The notes: a model not told the origin generated them from the sequence alone. Counted from the first letter of the stretch, positions 41,682-53,748 are shown. The stretch is 64,000 nucleotides of DNA from Saccharopolyspora kobensis (GCF_900108315.1 NZ_FNVB01000005.1:372001-436000), one strand, 5' to 3'. Made by a program: numbers and translations.

Positions 41682-42422
41682 TCAGTGCCCCAGGCCCTGC
41701 GCGAAGCCGCCGTCGACCGCCAGCTCGACGTTCGTGCTGAACGTCGCGTCCTCGGCCAGGAAGAGCGCCGCCTTCGCGACCTCCTCGACGGTGCCGATGC
41801 GGCGCAGCGGGGTGGATTCGTCGCCCTGCCGCTCGAACTCCCGCCGCTGCTCCTCGCTGAGGTCGGCCACGCCCATCGTCGGCGTCTTGATGTAGCCCGG
41901 CGCCACGCTGTTCACCCGGATCTTCTTCGGCAGCAGCTCCACCGCGAGCACGTGCGCGAAGGCGCGCATCGCCTCCTTCGACGCCGAGTACGCGCTCAGG
42001 CCGGGGAAGACGACGTCGTTGGCGACCGTGGTGAACACGACCGAGCCGCCCTCGTTGAGCAGCGGCGCGAGGCGCTGCACGGTGAAGAACGAGCCCTTGG
42101 TGTTGACCGCGAAGTGCCGGTCCCACTCCTGCTCGGTCACGTCGGCGAGCTCGGTGAACCGCGCCATGCCGTGGTTGATGAAGAGGTGGTCGACGCTGCC
42201 GAGCTTCTCGCCGACGAAGTCGCCGAGGGCGGCGATGTCGGCCATGCTGCCCGCGTCGGAGCGCACGACGTGCGCGGCTTCTCCCTTCAGCGCGGTGCGC
42301 GCTTCCTCGATGTTCCGCTCGTTCCGCCCGGTCAGCACCACCTCGGCACCGCGTGCGAGCAGCTCCCGCACGATCGCCAGGCCCATGCCGTGGGTACCAC
42401 CGGTGACAACAGCCTTCTTCAC
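41682..42422 (-). CDS. Short-chain dehydrogenase/reductase
   Basis: 246 aa classical SDR: cofactor motif VVTGGTHGMGLAIV, NHG motif (FINHGMARF), and the active-site segment with FTTVANDVVFPGLSAYSASK, providing Tyr-x-x-x-Lys. The usual catalytic Ser position reads as Asn/Asp-Val in this alignment by eye, so activity should be checked. The C-terminus VDGGFAQG is standard. The GTG at 42422 is preferred (GGAG five bases upstream); 42428 is an alternative. First gene of the operon with the F420-type reductase, 86 bp from the divergent regulator. Confidence 0.9.
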   Translation of the reverse strand: MKKAVVTGGTHGMGLAIVRELLARGAEVVLTGRNERNIEEARTALKGEAAHVVRSDAGSMADIAALGDFVGEKLGSVDHLFINHGMARFTELADVTEQEWDRHFAVNTKGSFFTVQRLAPLLNEGGSVVFTTVANDVVFPGLSAYSASKEAMRAFAHVLAVELLPKKIRVNSVAPGYIKTPTMGVADLSEEQRREFERQGDESTPLRRIGTVEEVAKAALFLAEDATFSTNVELAVDGGFAQGLGH

Positions 42423-42508
42423 GTCCACTCCGTTCGTCGCTGTTGGAGCAACAGTGCGCGGCAGGGCTTTCGACCGGCTGTCGGTTTTCTTGCGGCTATC
42501 GTGATCGC

Positions 42509-45499
42509 ATGCGTTTCGGGGTGCTCGGCCCGCTCGCGGTGTGGACGCCGGACGGCACTCCCGTCGCGGTGCCCGAGGCCCGGGTTCGCGCGCTGCTGGC
42601 GTCGCTGCTCGTCGCGCCCGGACGTGTCGTGTCCGCGGACCGGCTGGTGGACGAGCTGTGGGGCGAGGCGCTCCCGGCGAACCCGTCCGGCGCCCTGCAG
42701 ACCCTCGTCTCCCGCCTGCGCCGCGCGATCGGCGCCGAGCTCGTCGTCCGCCGCCCGCCGGGCTACGCGCTGACGGCACCGTCCGTCGACAGCACCAGGT
42801 TCGCCGAGCTCACCGCGCTCGCACAGCGCACGTCCGGGGCCGCCGGGAAGGCCGAGGTGCTCGCCGAAGCCCTCGGTCTCTGGCGTGGCGACGCCTTCGC
42901 GGGTTTCTCCGACGAGCCCTTCGCCAGCGCGGCAGCAGCCGCGTTGGAAGAGCAGCGCCTCGCGGCTTGGGAGGACTACGCGGAAGCTCGGCTCCAGCTG
43001 GGCGATCACAGGTCCTTGGCCGGCGAGCTCCACGCCCTCGTCGAACAGCACCCGCTGCGCGAACGTCTCCGCGCCGCGCACCTGCGCGCGTTGCACCGCG
43101 CGGGCCGGACGGCTGAAGCGCTCGAAGGCTACGACGTGCTGCGCCGCCTGCTCCGCGACGAGCTCGGCCTCGATCCGAGCGCCGATCTCGCTGCGCTGCA
43201 CGCGGAGCTGCTGAGCGCTGAACCCGTGCAGCGGCGCATCCCGCCGCTGCCGATGCCGCCGACCGAGCTCGTGGGCCGGGAACGCGCCGTGGCCGGTGTT
43301 CGCGCGCTGCTCGGCGCACATCGCCTGGTCACGCTGATCGGGCCGGGCGGGGTGGGCAAGACGAGGCTCGCCGTCGAGGTCGCGCGCGGAGCAGGCGAGG
43401 CCTGCCTGGTCGAGCTCGCCGCACTCCCCCGCGAGACCACAGTGGACGGATTGGTCGACGTCGTGGCGACCGCGCTCGGCGTCCGCGACGGTTCCCGGCC
43501 GCGCTCCCCCGTCGAACGGCTCGCCGAGGTGCTGCGCGGGCGGCTCCTCGTGCTGGACAACTGCGAGCACGTCGTCGAGCCCGTCGCAGCGCTCGTGCAC
43601 AGGCTGCTGGCTACCGGTGCGCACGTGCTCGCGACGAGCCGGGAGCCGCTCGGCGTCTCCGGCGAGCACCTGTGGGAGGTGCCGACGCTCGACGTCCCGC
43701 CGCCCGGCGCACCGGCCGCGGACGTGCTCGGCGCCGGAGCGGTGCAGCTCTTCGCCGCGAGAGCTGCCGCGGCCTCGCCCGGTTTCGCGCTGTCCGCGGA
43801 GAACGCGGAGGTGGTCGCGACGATCTGCCGCCGCGTGGACGGAATCCCGCTCGCCATCGAGCTGGCGGCGGCCCGGGTGCGCGTGCTCGGCACAGCAGAG
43901 CTGTCGGAACGCCTGAACGACCGGTTCGCCGTGCTCACCGGCGGCCCGCGCGACGCGCCACCGCGCCAGCGAACGCTGGGTGCGGTGCTCGACTGGAGCT
44001 GGGAGTTGCTGACGGAGGCCGAGCGAACGGTCCTGCGCAGGCTCGCGGTCTTCGCCGACGGCTGCACCCTCGCCGCAGCGGAATCGCTGTGCGCGGGCGA
44101 TGGCGTGCAGCGCTCGCAGGTCCTCGACCTGCTGACGCGGCTTGTCGACCGCTCGCTGGTCGTGGCCTCGCACACCGCCGACGGCCCGCGCTACGGCCTG
44201 CTGGAGTCGGTGTCCGCGTACTGCGAGCGAAAGCTGGGCGCTGAAGAGCGCGATCGCCTCCGCCAGGCGCACACCGCCTACTTCACCGAGCTGGCGGAGG
44301 AAGCAGCGACCCACCTGTGCGGGCCCGAACAGCAGAAGTGGCTGGGTCGCCTGGACATCGAGACCGGCAACCTGCGCCGCGCGCTCGGTGACGTCCGCCT
44401 GGCCCGCGCGCTGGTCTGGTACTGGTTCCTGCGCGGGCGGCTCGTCGAGGCCCGGCGGGCGACGGAGAGCGCGGACCCGGTGCTCGCCGCCTGGCACGCC
44501 GGATTCCGGCTGCTCACCGGCGAACCCGTGGACAACCGCGCCCCGCTGCGCCTGCAAGCCGCGATCACCGATCCGCGAGAGCGCGCGCTGGCGGGCTGGT
44601 TCCTCGGCTACGCCGCGACCAGGTTCGGCGATCTCCCGGTCGGCGAGGAATTGACGGGCGATGCGCTGACGGCGTCGGAAGAACTCGGCGACCGCTGGGG
44701 GATCGCAGCGGCGCTCAGCGTCCGGGCGGTGCAGCGCCACGTCCGCGGTGACCTCACCGGATCAGCGGCGGACGCCGAACGCAGCCGCGCGCTGTTCGAG
44801 GAGCTCGGTGACCGCTGGGGCCGCGGCCAGGCAGGATCCGTGCTCGGCAAGCTCGCCGAGTTCGCGGGCGACTACGCCGCAGCGACGACCTGGCACCGAG
44901 AAGCCGCCGAACTGGCCGAGGAACTCGCGCTGTGGCCGGACGTGTCCATGCGCTACTCCGAGCTGGGCCGCATCGCGCTGCTCCAGGGCGATCGCACCGC
45001 CGCCGACGAGCTCCACGAGCGGGCCCGCGCGCTGGCCGTCGAGCACGGCGACGCGGCAGGCCAGGAGTTCGCCGAAGTGGGCCTCGCGCTCTCCGCCCGC
45101 CGCAGCGGCAGATTCGCCGAAGCCGAGAACCTGCTGCGCCCGTGGCTGGCCTGGAACCAGCGCTTCGAAGCGGACAACGGTGCGGCCCTGATCCTCGCCG
45201 AACTGGGCTTCGCGGCCGAACAGCGCGGCGACGCCCCGGCCGCCCTCGATCTCCACACCCAGGGCCTCGAAGCAGCCCGCCGCACCGGAGACCCGCGCGC
45301 GGTCGCCCTGGCCTTGGAAGGCCTGGCCGGAGCCCGCCTCCTGACCGGCCAACCGGGCCGGGCGCAAGGCCTCCTCGCCTCGGCGGCCCTGCTCCGCGAG
45401 TCCACCGGAGCCCCGCTCCCCGCAGCAGAACGCACAGACGTCAACCGCATCGAAGCAGCTCTCCACGACACGCCCGGTGCTGATTCCGTGAGGAATTGA
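42509..45499 (+). CDS. AfsR/SARP-like transcriptional regulator with BTAD and NTPase domains
   Basis: 996 aa. Residues about 1-95 are an OmpR-type winged helix (MRFGVLGPLAVW ... LVDELWGEALP ... LQTLVSRLRRAIG), 95-240 the BTAD helical domain (FADEPF-like FSDEPFASAAAAALEEQRLA), about 250-560 an AP-ATPase-type P-loop (TLIGPGGVGKTRLAVEVA; LLVLDNCEHV), and the rest TPR-like helices. Such proteins integrate signals and activate secondary metabolism or local operons. It is divergent from the SDR/F420-reductase operon, its likely local target. No biosynthetic cluster is visible in the window. Confidence 0.92.
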   Translation: MRFGVLGPLAVWTPDGTPVAVPEARVRALLASLLVAPGRVVSADRLVDELWGEALPANPSGALQTLVSRLRRAIGAELVVRRPPGYALTAPSVDSTRFAELTALAQRTSGAAGKAEVLAEALGLWRGDAFAGFSDEPFASAAAAALEEQRLAAWEDYAEARLQLGDHRSLAGELHALVEQHPLRERLRAAHLRALHRAGRTAEALEGYDVLRRLLRDELGLDPSADLAALHAELLSAEPVQRRIPPLPMPPTELVGRERAVAGVRALLGAHRLVTLIGPGGVGKTRLAVEVARGAGEACLVELAALPRETTVDGLVDVVATALGVRDGSRPRSPVERLAEVLRGRLLVLDNCEHVVEPVAALVHRLLATGAHVLATSREPLGVSGEHLWEVPTLDVPPPGAPAADVLGAGAVQLFAARAAAASPGFALSAENAEVVATICRRVDGIPLAIELAAARVRVLGTAELSERLNDRFAVLTGGPRDAPPRQRTLGAVLDWSWELLTEAERTVLRRLAVFADGCTLAAAESLCAGDGVQRSQVLDLLTRLVDRSLVVASHTADGPRYGLLESVSAYCERKLGAEERDRLRQAHTAYFTELAEEAATHLCGPEQQKWLGRLDIETGNLRRALGDVRLARALVWYWFLRGRLVEARRATESADPVLAAWHAGFRLLTGEPVDNRAPLRLQAAITDPRERALAGWFLGYAATRFGDLPVGEELTGDALTASEELGDRWGIAAALSVRAVQRHVRGDLTGSAADAERSRALFEELGDRWGRGQAGSVLGKLAEFAGDYAAATTWHREAAELAEELALWPDVSMRYSELGRIALLQGDRTAADELHERARALAVEHGDAAGQEFAEVGLALSARRSGRFAEAENLLRPWLAWNQRFEADNGAALILAELGFAAEQRGDAPAALDLHTQGLEAARRTGDPRAVALALEGLAGARLLTGQPGRAQGLLASAALLRESTGAPLPAAERTDVNRIEAALHDTPGADSVRN

Positions 45500-45562
45500 C
45501 CGTCGCCCGGCCTGCCCTGCACGTCCGGACCCGGGGCCCGTGCGGTCCGGCCCGTGACCGGG

Positions 45563-46546
45563 TCAGGGCAGGTTCGAGGAGTGGCCCGGGAAGAGGTGGG
45601 CGTCCGGGTTGAGCTCCACCGCGATGTTGTTCACCGCCGTCGCCGCTTCGCCGAAGCCCGTCGCGATCAGCTTGACCTTGCCCGGGTAGGCCGCGACGTC
45701 GCCCGCCGCGTACACCCGCGGGCGGTTCGTGCGCATCGTCGTGTCCACCAGGATCGCGCGCTTCTCCAGCTCCAGGCCCCAACCCTCGATGGGGCCCAGA
45801 TCGGCGGTGAAGCCCAGCGCGGCGACCACGGTCTGCGCGGGGAGCACCCGGCGCTCCGCACCGCCGACCTCGATCTCGACCTCGTGCACCCCGCCCTGGT
45901 CACCGCGGATCTCCACCACCTCGGCCGGTGTGATCAGCGGGACGCCGAGGTCCTCGACCTTGTCGACCAGGCCCGGGTGCGCGCGGAACCGCGCTCGGCG
46001 GTGCACCAGCGCGACGCTGCGCGCCACCGGGTGCAGCGCCAGCGCCCAGTCGAACGCGGAGTCACCGCCGCCGACCACCACCACGTCGCGTCCACTGTGC
46101 ACGGCCAGCTCGGGGATGAAGTGCACGACGCCGCGGCCGAGCCAGTCGCCGCCTGCGGGCAGCGGTCGAGGGCTGAACTCGCCGATGCCCGCGGTGATCA
46201 GCACCGCGCCCGCGCGCACCGCCTCGCCACCGCCGAGCCCGACCAGCAGCTCGCCATCCACATCGGACAGTTCGACCGCGTGCCTGCCGAGCAGGTAGCG
46301 CGGTGCGTACTGATCGGCCTGTTCCACCAGCGCGGCAACCAGATCCCGGCCGCGCACCGCGGGGAACCCGGCCACGTCGAAGATCATCTTCTCCGGGTAC
46401 ATCGCGGTCACCTGGCCGCCCGGCTCGGGCAGGGCGTCCACCAGCGCCACCGACATCCCGCGAAAACCCGCGTAGTAGGCGGCGAACAGCCCCGTCGGGC
46501 CCGCGCCGACGACCAGCAGATCGACCTCGTGCGCAACCGCCGCCAT
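45563..46546 (-). CDS. Thioredoxin-reductase-like ferredoxin--NADP+ reductase
   Basis: 327 aa with two dinucleotide folds: LLVVGAGPTGLFAAYYAGFRG (FAD) and DVVVVGGGDSAFDWALAL (NADPH), plus the FAD-closing VYAAGDVAAYPGK. The CxxC redox pair of thioredoxin reductase is absent, which points to the TrxR-like ferredoxin/flavodoxin reductase class that feeds electrons to P450s or other ferredoxin users. The ATG at 46546 follows GAGGTGGG. Convergent with the AfsR-type gene. Confidence 0.9.
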   Translation of the reverse strand: MAAVAHEVDLLVVGAGPTGLFAAYYAGFRGMSVALVDALPEPGGQVTAMYPEKMIFDVAGFPAVRGRDLVAALVEQADQYAPRYLLGRHAVELSDVDGELLVGLGGGEAVRAGAVLITAGIGEFSPRPLPAGGDWLGRGVVHFIPELAVHSGRDVVVVGGGDSAFDWALALHPVARSVALVHRRARFRAHPGLVDKVEDLGVPLITPAEVVEIRGDQGGVHEVEIEVGGAERRVLPAQTVVAALGFTADLGPIEGWGLELEKRAILVDTTMRTNRPRVYAAGDVAAYPGKVKLIATGFGEAATAVNNIAVELNPDAHLFPGHSSNLP

Positions 46547-46719
46547 CCCACCCACCTCGCCATCGATCGTGCGTGGACGCTCCCAGGCTAGCCGGATCCG
46601 GCCGCCATGTCCGCGCAGCTGGGCCAGTCCGCCGAAGCCGCTGCGGCACTCGGCGGTACCCGCCCCGTGGTGCCGCCCATACGTTCACCGAAAGGGGATC
46701 TCGTCGGGGAGGAGAATTC

Positions 46720-47493
46720 GTGAAGAAGAGATCCATGCTGCTCGCTGGCATCGCCGCGATCGCGCTGGGCGCAGGTCTCGCGCCGGCCGCGACCGCGGAC
46801 GACGACCCGGGCGCGCTGATCGTCGGGGGCCACGACGCGACCGAGCAGTACGACTGGATGGCCTCGCTGCAGCGGGCCGGCAACCACAGCTGCGGAGCGT
46901 CGCTGATCGATGAGCAGTGGGTGCTGACCGCCGCCCACTGCGTGCAGGACGTCGCACCGGCGGACCTGGACCTGCGCATCGGCAGCCAGGACCACACCAC
47001 CGGCGGCACCGAGGCGGGCGTGTCCGAGATCGTGGTCCACCCGGACTACGCGACCAACGGCCCCAACGGCGACATCGCACTGCTGAAGCTGGACCAGCCG
47101 GTCTCGGCGACGCCGATCGAGATCGCCGACGCCTCCGGCCCGGAGGGCACGCCCTCGCGGATCATCGGCTGGGGCGTGACCTGCCCGATCCGCGGCTGCG
47201 GCCAGCCGCCGGTGCAGCTGCAGGAGCTGGAGACCCAGGTGGTCTCGGACAGCCAGTGCTCGCTGAGCGCCGTCGACGCCGACACCGAGATCTGCACCGG
47301 CAGCTCGGAGCTGCTCGCCAACGCGTGCTTCGGCGACTCCGGCGGCCCGCAGCTGGAGGGCCAGCCGGGCGACTGGAAGCTCACCGGCGTCACCAGCCGG
47401 CTGGGCAGCCTGATCCCGGTCTGCGGCACCGCGCCGTCCATCTACACGGACGCGACGGCCTACAAGACCTGGATCAACGACACGATCGGCTGA
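46720..47493 (+). CDS. Secreted chymotrypsin-fold serine protease (S1 family), paralog 2
   Basis: 257 aa. Signal peptide ([20 protein letters not shown]), then [13 protein letters not shown] as mature N-terminus. Triad: [24 protein letters not shown]. The position-189 equivalent is Asn ([10 protein letters not shown]), again not Asp. It shares with paralog 1 the IVGGHDATE start, the RIIGWG block and the W-(V/I)-N C-terminus, so the pair arose by duplication. GTG start at 46720 preceded by GGGGAGGAG. Confidence 0.94.
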   Translation: MKKRSMLLAGIAAIALGAGLAPAATADDDPGALIVGGHDATEQYDWMASLQRAGNHSCGASLIDEQWVLTAAHCVQDVAPADLDLRIGSQDHTTGGTEAGVSEIVVHPDYATNGPNGDIALLKLDQPVSATPIEIADASGPEGTPSRIIGWGVTCPIRGCGQPPVQLQELETQVVSDSQCSLSAVDADTEICTGSSELLANACFGDSGGPQLEGQPGDWKLTGVTSRLGSLIPVCGTAPSIYTDATAYKTWINDTIG

Positions 47494-47508
47494 TCCGGTT
47501 CTCGCGGA

Positions 47509-47534
47509 GGGCGCCTGCCACCCGGCAGGCGCCC
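47509..47534 (+). terminator. Terminator of protease 2
   Basis: GGGCGCCTGCC (47509-47519) and its complement (47524-47534) with a 4-nt loop and flanking AG/CT pairs, 15 bp after the protease stop. Confidence 0.85.
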
Positions 47535-47669
47535 TTCGTGCTTCCCGTGCGAGATGCGGCACCTTCATCGGTCCAGGCGCAGCGTTTGCGCTGCTTCCGG
47601 CCGCATCCGCGGCGAGGAGTGGGGCGGCCCACGCTGACCTGGTGGTCATCGCGGCGGGACACTTCTGTC

Positions 47670-49064
<1,395 letters not shown>

Positions 49065-49069
49065 TGCGC

Positions 49070-49111
49070 GAAGCGGCGCCTCTCCCCCGGGCTCGGGAGA
49101 GGCGCCGCTTC
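49070..49111 (+). terminator. fumC terminator
   Basis: Perfect 17-bp arms (49070-49086 and 49095-49111; core GCGGCGCCTCTCCC) with an 8-nt loop, 5 bp after the fumC stop. Confidence 0.9.
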
Positions 49112-49235
49112 ATCGGGTCGGTAACGGGATGGAACGTCCGGCTTCGCGCGTCGAACACCCGATCACCCACGGGACGGCAGGTCGGCACGATCGGTTCCGC
49201 TGCGGGTTGTCGGGGTCGCCGCGCACCATGAGCGC

Positions 49236-50744
49236 ATGGTGCTGCTCGCTGAGGTGGTCGCGACCTCGCGCGAGGTCGCGGCAACGCGCTCGCGCAAGGC
49301 GAAGACCACGGCCATCGCCGACCTGCTGGGACGGCTGGAGCCCGAGGAGGTCCGCCCGGCGACCGCCCTGCTGGCCGGTGAACTGCCCGGCGGCCGGGCC
49401 GGAGTCGGCTGGTCCACGCTGGCATCGCTGTCCGCGGCACCCGCACCGGTGCCGACGCTGACCATCAGCGCCGTCGACACCGCGATCAACGCGCTCCGGG
49501 AGATCAGCGGCTCGGGTTCGGCGCAGCGGCGGACGTCGGAGCTGACCGCCCTGCTCGGCCGGGCCACCGCCGACGAGCAGCGATTCCTGGTGCGGCTGCT
49601 CGGCGGCGAGCTCCGCCAAGGGGCGCTGGAAGGCGTGATGGTCGAGGCGATCGCCGCGGCCGCCGAAGTGGCGGCCGACGCCGTCAGGCGCGCGTTCATG
49701 CTCTCCGGTCGGCTGCCCGCCACCGCCGAAGCGGCGTTGCGCGGCGGAGAAGCCGCGCTGGCCGAGTTCGGCCTGGAGATCGGGCGACCGGTGCGCCCGA
49801 TGCTCGCCTCGCCAGCCGACGACCTGGAGTCGGCGCTGACCGGAGAGGTGACGGTCGAGTACAAGCTGGACGGTGCGCGCATCCAGGTGCACCGCGACGG
49901 CGACGAGGTGCACGTCTACACCCGCACGCTGCGCGAGATCACCGGCAGCGTCCCGGAACTCGTCGACCTGGTGCGCGGCCTGGACTGCCGGTCGGTGGTG
50001 CTCGACGGCGAAACGCTGGCGCTCGACGACGGCGGTCGGCCACGACCGTTCCAGGAGACGATGAGCCGGTTCGGCGCGCAGAGCTCGCGAGAGCTGCTGC
50101 TGCACCCGTACTTCTTCGACTGCCTGCACCTCGACGGCACCGACCTGCTGGACCTGCCGCTGCGCGACCGGCTCGACGCGCTGGCGAAAGTCGCGCCGCA
50201 GCACCGGATTCCGTCGGCTCCCCGCCCGACCTCCGAACGCGCGGCGGCGCTGTTCGACGAAGCGCTGGCCGCCGGGCACGAAGGAGTCGTGGTCAAGGAC
50301 CTGGACTCCGGCTACGCCGCGGGCCGGCGCGGCCGCGCGTGGCGGAAGGTCAAGCCCGAGCACACGCTCGACCTCGTCGTGCTCGCCGCCGAATGGGGCC
50401 ACGGCCGCCGCCGCGGCTACCTGTCCAACCTGCACCTCGGTGCGCGCGACCCGGACGGCGGCCCGCCGATCATGGTCGGCAAGACCTTCAAGGGCCTGAC
50501 CGACGAGCTGCTGGCCTGGCAGACCGAGGAGTTCCAGCAGCGCGAGACCCACCGCGACGACTGGACCGTGCACATCGCGCCCGACCTCGTGGTGGAGATC
50601 GAACTCGACGGCGTGCAGACCAGCCCCCGCTACCCCGGCGGCGTCGCGCTGCGCTTCGCCCGCGTGCTGCGCTACCGGCCGGACAAGGACGCGGCCTCGG
50701 CCGACAGCATCGAGGCGGTGCGCGCTCTGCTGCCCGGCGGGTGA
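49236..50744 (+). CDS. ATP-dependent DNA ligase, LigB type
   Basis: 502 aa. The adenylation motif EYKLDGARIQVH gives Lys210 as the active-site residue. An N-terminal DNA-binding helical domain precedes it (LVRLLGGELRQGALEGVMVE); later motifs are VLDGETLALDDGG (III), EGVVVKDLDSGYAAGRRG (IV) and WRKVKPEHTLDLVVLAAEWG (V). The C-terminal OB domain ends the protein. Size and layout match the mycobacterial LigB (Rv3062) group rather than the NHEJ LigD. Role in repair; non-essential next to NAD-dependent LigA. Confidence 0.95.
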   Translation: MVLLAEVVATSREVAATRSRKAKTTAIADLLGRLEPEEVRPATALLAGELPGGRAGVGWSTLASLSAAPAPVPTLTISAVDTAINALREISGSGSAQRRTSELTALLGRATADEQRFLVRLLGGELRQGALEGVMVEAIAAAAEVAADAVRRAFMLSGRLPATAEAALRGGEAALAEFGLEIGRPVRPMLASPADDLESALTGEVTVEYKLDGARIQVHRDGDEVHVYTRTLREITGSVPELVDLVRGLDCRSVVLDGETLALDDGGRPRPFQETMSRFGAQSSRELLLHPYFFDCLHLDGTDLLDLPLRDRLDALAKVAPQHRIPSAPRPTSERAAALFDEALAAGHEGVVVKDLDSGYAAGRRGRAWRKVKPEHTLDLVVLAAEWGHGRRRGYLSNLHLGARDPDGGPPIMVGKTFKGLTDELLAWQTEEFQQRETHRDDWTVHIAPDLVVEIELDGVQTSPRYPGGVALRFARVLRYRPDKDAASADSIEAVRALLPGG

Positions 50745-50757
50745 GATCCTGGGGAGC

Positions 50758-51171
50758 ATGAGCAGCAACGACTTCGACTCGATCGGCTCGATCAACATCG
50801 GCCCCATCGACCCGCGCGAGCTCCGCGCCGACGAGCGCGCTGTCGAGCTGGACTACTACGTCGCGGTCCTGCTGATGGAGGCCACCGCGGACGCCGCCGA
50901 CCACGAACCGCTGTACGAGGAATCGTTCGTGCTGCTGAAAGCCGAATCCGAGGAAGAAGCCGCGGAGAAGGCCGCCTACCACGGGAAGCAGCAGCAGACC
51001 AGCTACCAGAACGAGAACCACGAACTGATCACCTGGAAGCTGAAGCAGGTCGTCGAGGTGAAGCCGCTGGAGGACGCGACCTTCGACGACGGCACGGAGA
51101 TCTACAGCCGCTTCTTCCGCAATTACCAGGCCTACAGCTCCTTCGAACCGCTGACGGAAGAAGAGGCCTGA
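50758..51171 (+). CDS. DUF4288 domain protein
   Basis: 137 aa, acidic. The DUF4288 core is visible: VELDYYVAVLLMEATADAA, YEESFVLLKAESEEEAAEKA, TWKLKQVVEVKPLEDATFDD, EIYSRFFRNYQAY. These small alpha/beta proteins often occur near mobile or defence genes and in Streptomyces; function unknown. It starts 13 bp after the ligase gene and is probably co-transcribed. Its stop codon abuts the first of three structured repeats. Confidence 0.75.
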   Translation: MSSNDFDSIGSINIGPIDPRELRADERAVELDYYVAVLLMEATADAADHEPLYEESFVLLKAESEEEAAEKAAYHGKQQQTSYQNENHELITWKLKQVVEVKPLEDATFDDGTEIYSRFFRNYQAYSSFEPLTEEEA

Positions 51172-51243
51172 AAACGCAGCGGCCGGGGTCCCACAATACA
51201 GCGGGAGGTCCCGGCGTACTTCCACACCCCAACAGAGCGTGGC
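51172..51243. repeat. Structured two-hairpin repeat, copy 1
   Basis: 72 bp starting at the DUF4288 stop: AAACGCAGCGGCCGGGGTCC ... CCCGGCGTACTTCCACACCC ... GAGCGTGGC. The arms GCCGGG/CCCGGC form a first stem and CCACAC/GCGTGG a second. Copies 2 and 3 are at 51908-51977 and 52062-52112. Confidence 0.8.
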
Positions 51244-51332
51244 CGCGGAGAAGCTACCAAGGCCGAATTCGCAATCACCTTCGGGTGTAAGGATTTGATC
51301 TCGAACTTCAGTTCCCGCTTCACTGCGCAACT

Positions 51333-51890
51333 GTGTTCGTCCACGCCTACGTCGACGAGTCTTATGACCTCACCATCGGCGTCTACATCCTCACCGCCAC
51401 CATCGTCGACCTGACTGATGCCGAAGACTTTCGCAGCACAATGCGAGGACTGCGCCGAGGAGGAGAGAAGCTCCATTGGAGCAAAGAGCCCCCGCATCGC
51501 CGCACGGAGCTCACCAAGGTTCTCAGCTCACTACTGGTCCACAGCGTGGTGGCCATCGGGTGCTCGAAGCCGCTGTTCCCCGAACGCGGAAGGAGAAAGT
51601 GTCTCGAATCCTTACTTCCCGAACTCGAAACGCACGGCGCCGACATCGCAACCTTCGAAACCCGCCAGAAGCACAGCAACAAGCTCGACGCGGACATGGT
51701 CGACGCTTGCCGGCAGAAGCGGCTCATCACGTCGAACATTCGAATCACATTCGCCCCTGGGACCAGTGAACCTCTGCTCTGGATCCCGGACATCGTGTGC
51801 GGCATTGCACTGTCCGCGGAGCGCGGCGATGAAAAGTACCTGCGCCAAGCAGGTGAGCGCATCCGGATCATCCGGATCAATGCCCGATGA
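51333..51890 (+). CDS. DUF3800-like protein (RNase H-like fold), unknown function
   Basis: 185 aa from a GTG at 51333. The N-terminus HAYVDESYDLTIGVYILTAT is the DUF3800-type start, where the Asp-Glu pair is the presumed first acidic metal site; later PLLWIPDIVCGIALSAERGD gives a candidate second Asp. DUF3800 proteins are common on phage, plasmid and defence islands and are suspected RNase H-like nucleases. The gene is less GC-rich than its neighbours and lies between copies 1 and 2 of a structured repeat. The ribosome site is weak. An unrelated fold cannot be excluded. Confidence 0.6.
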   Translation: MFVHAYVDESYDLTIGVYILTATIVDLTDAEDFRSTMRGLRRGGEKLHWSKEPPHRRTELTKVLSSLLVHSVVAIGCSKPLFPERGRRKCLESLLPELETHGADIATFETRQKHSNKLDADMVDACRQKRLITSNIRITFAPGTSEPLLWIPDIVCGIALSAERGDEKYLRQAGERIRIIRINAR

Positions 51891-51907
51891 GTAGCGCGAA
51901 GCCCTAG

Positions 51908-51977
51908 AAACGCAGAGGCCGGGGTCCCGCCTCCGGCGGGCACACCCGGCGTACTTCCACGCCCCAACAGAGCGTGG
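51908..51977. repeat. Structured two-hairpin repeat, copy 2
   Basis: 70 bp, starting 18 bp after the DUF3800-like stop. GCCGGG...CCCGGC encloses an inner CCCGC/GCGGG pair, followed by GTACTTCCACGC and GCGTGG (second stem, 9-nt loop CCCAACAGA). This is the best-formed copy. Confidence 0.82.
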
Positions 51978-52061
51978 CTGACGCCAGTTTACCAGCAATT
52001 GGCCCCGCGAAACCAACTCGAACCGACCAACCGATCCGGCGATCTTGACTGGCAGACCCAG

Positions 52062-52112
52062 AAACGCAGAGGCCGGGGTCCCGCCTCCGACGGGGAGTCC
52101 CGGCTTACTTCC
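52062..52112. repeat. Structured repeat, truncated copy 3
   Basis: 51 bp: AAACGCAGAGGCCGGGGTCC, an inner CCCGCCTCCGACGGGG and TCCCGGCTTACTTCC. The second hairpin is missing. It lies 84 bp after copy 2 in the same orientation. Confidence 0.78.
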
Positions 52113-52185
52113 CCGCACCGCCGCCTCCAACCCGGCCGCCGTCGGGAATCCGGCACCAGCTCCGAGCCATCGCCCCATCAGATGA

Positions 52186-53694
<1,509 letters not shown>

Positions 53695-53699
53695 TGCGG

Positions 53700-53740
53700 G
53701 TGCCGGGCGCCTCCGACTCGCCATCGGAGGCGCCCGGCAC
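53700..53740. terminator. Bidirectional terminator guaB1/phoH2
   Basis: Perfect 17-bp arms (53700-53716 and 53724-53740; core GCCGGGCGCCTCCGA) with a 7-nt loop between convergent guaB1 (ends 53694) and phoH2 (ends 53749). Confidence 0.9.
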
Positions 53741-53748
53741 TCAGCCGA

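Noticed and set aside
42509-45499. Core of a secondary-metabolite gene cluster
   Set aside because: The AfsR-type regulator is not accompanied by PKS, NRPS, terpene or tailoring genes within the window.
51172-52112. Integron gene-cassette array with attC sites
   Set aside because: Gene-element-gene-element order is reminiscent, but the elements lack GTTRRRY/RYYYAAC ends and no integrase is present.
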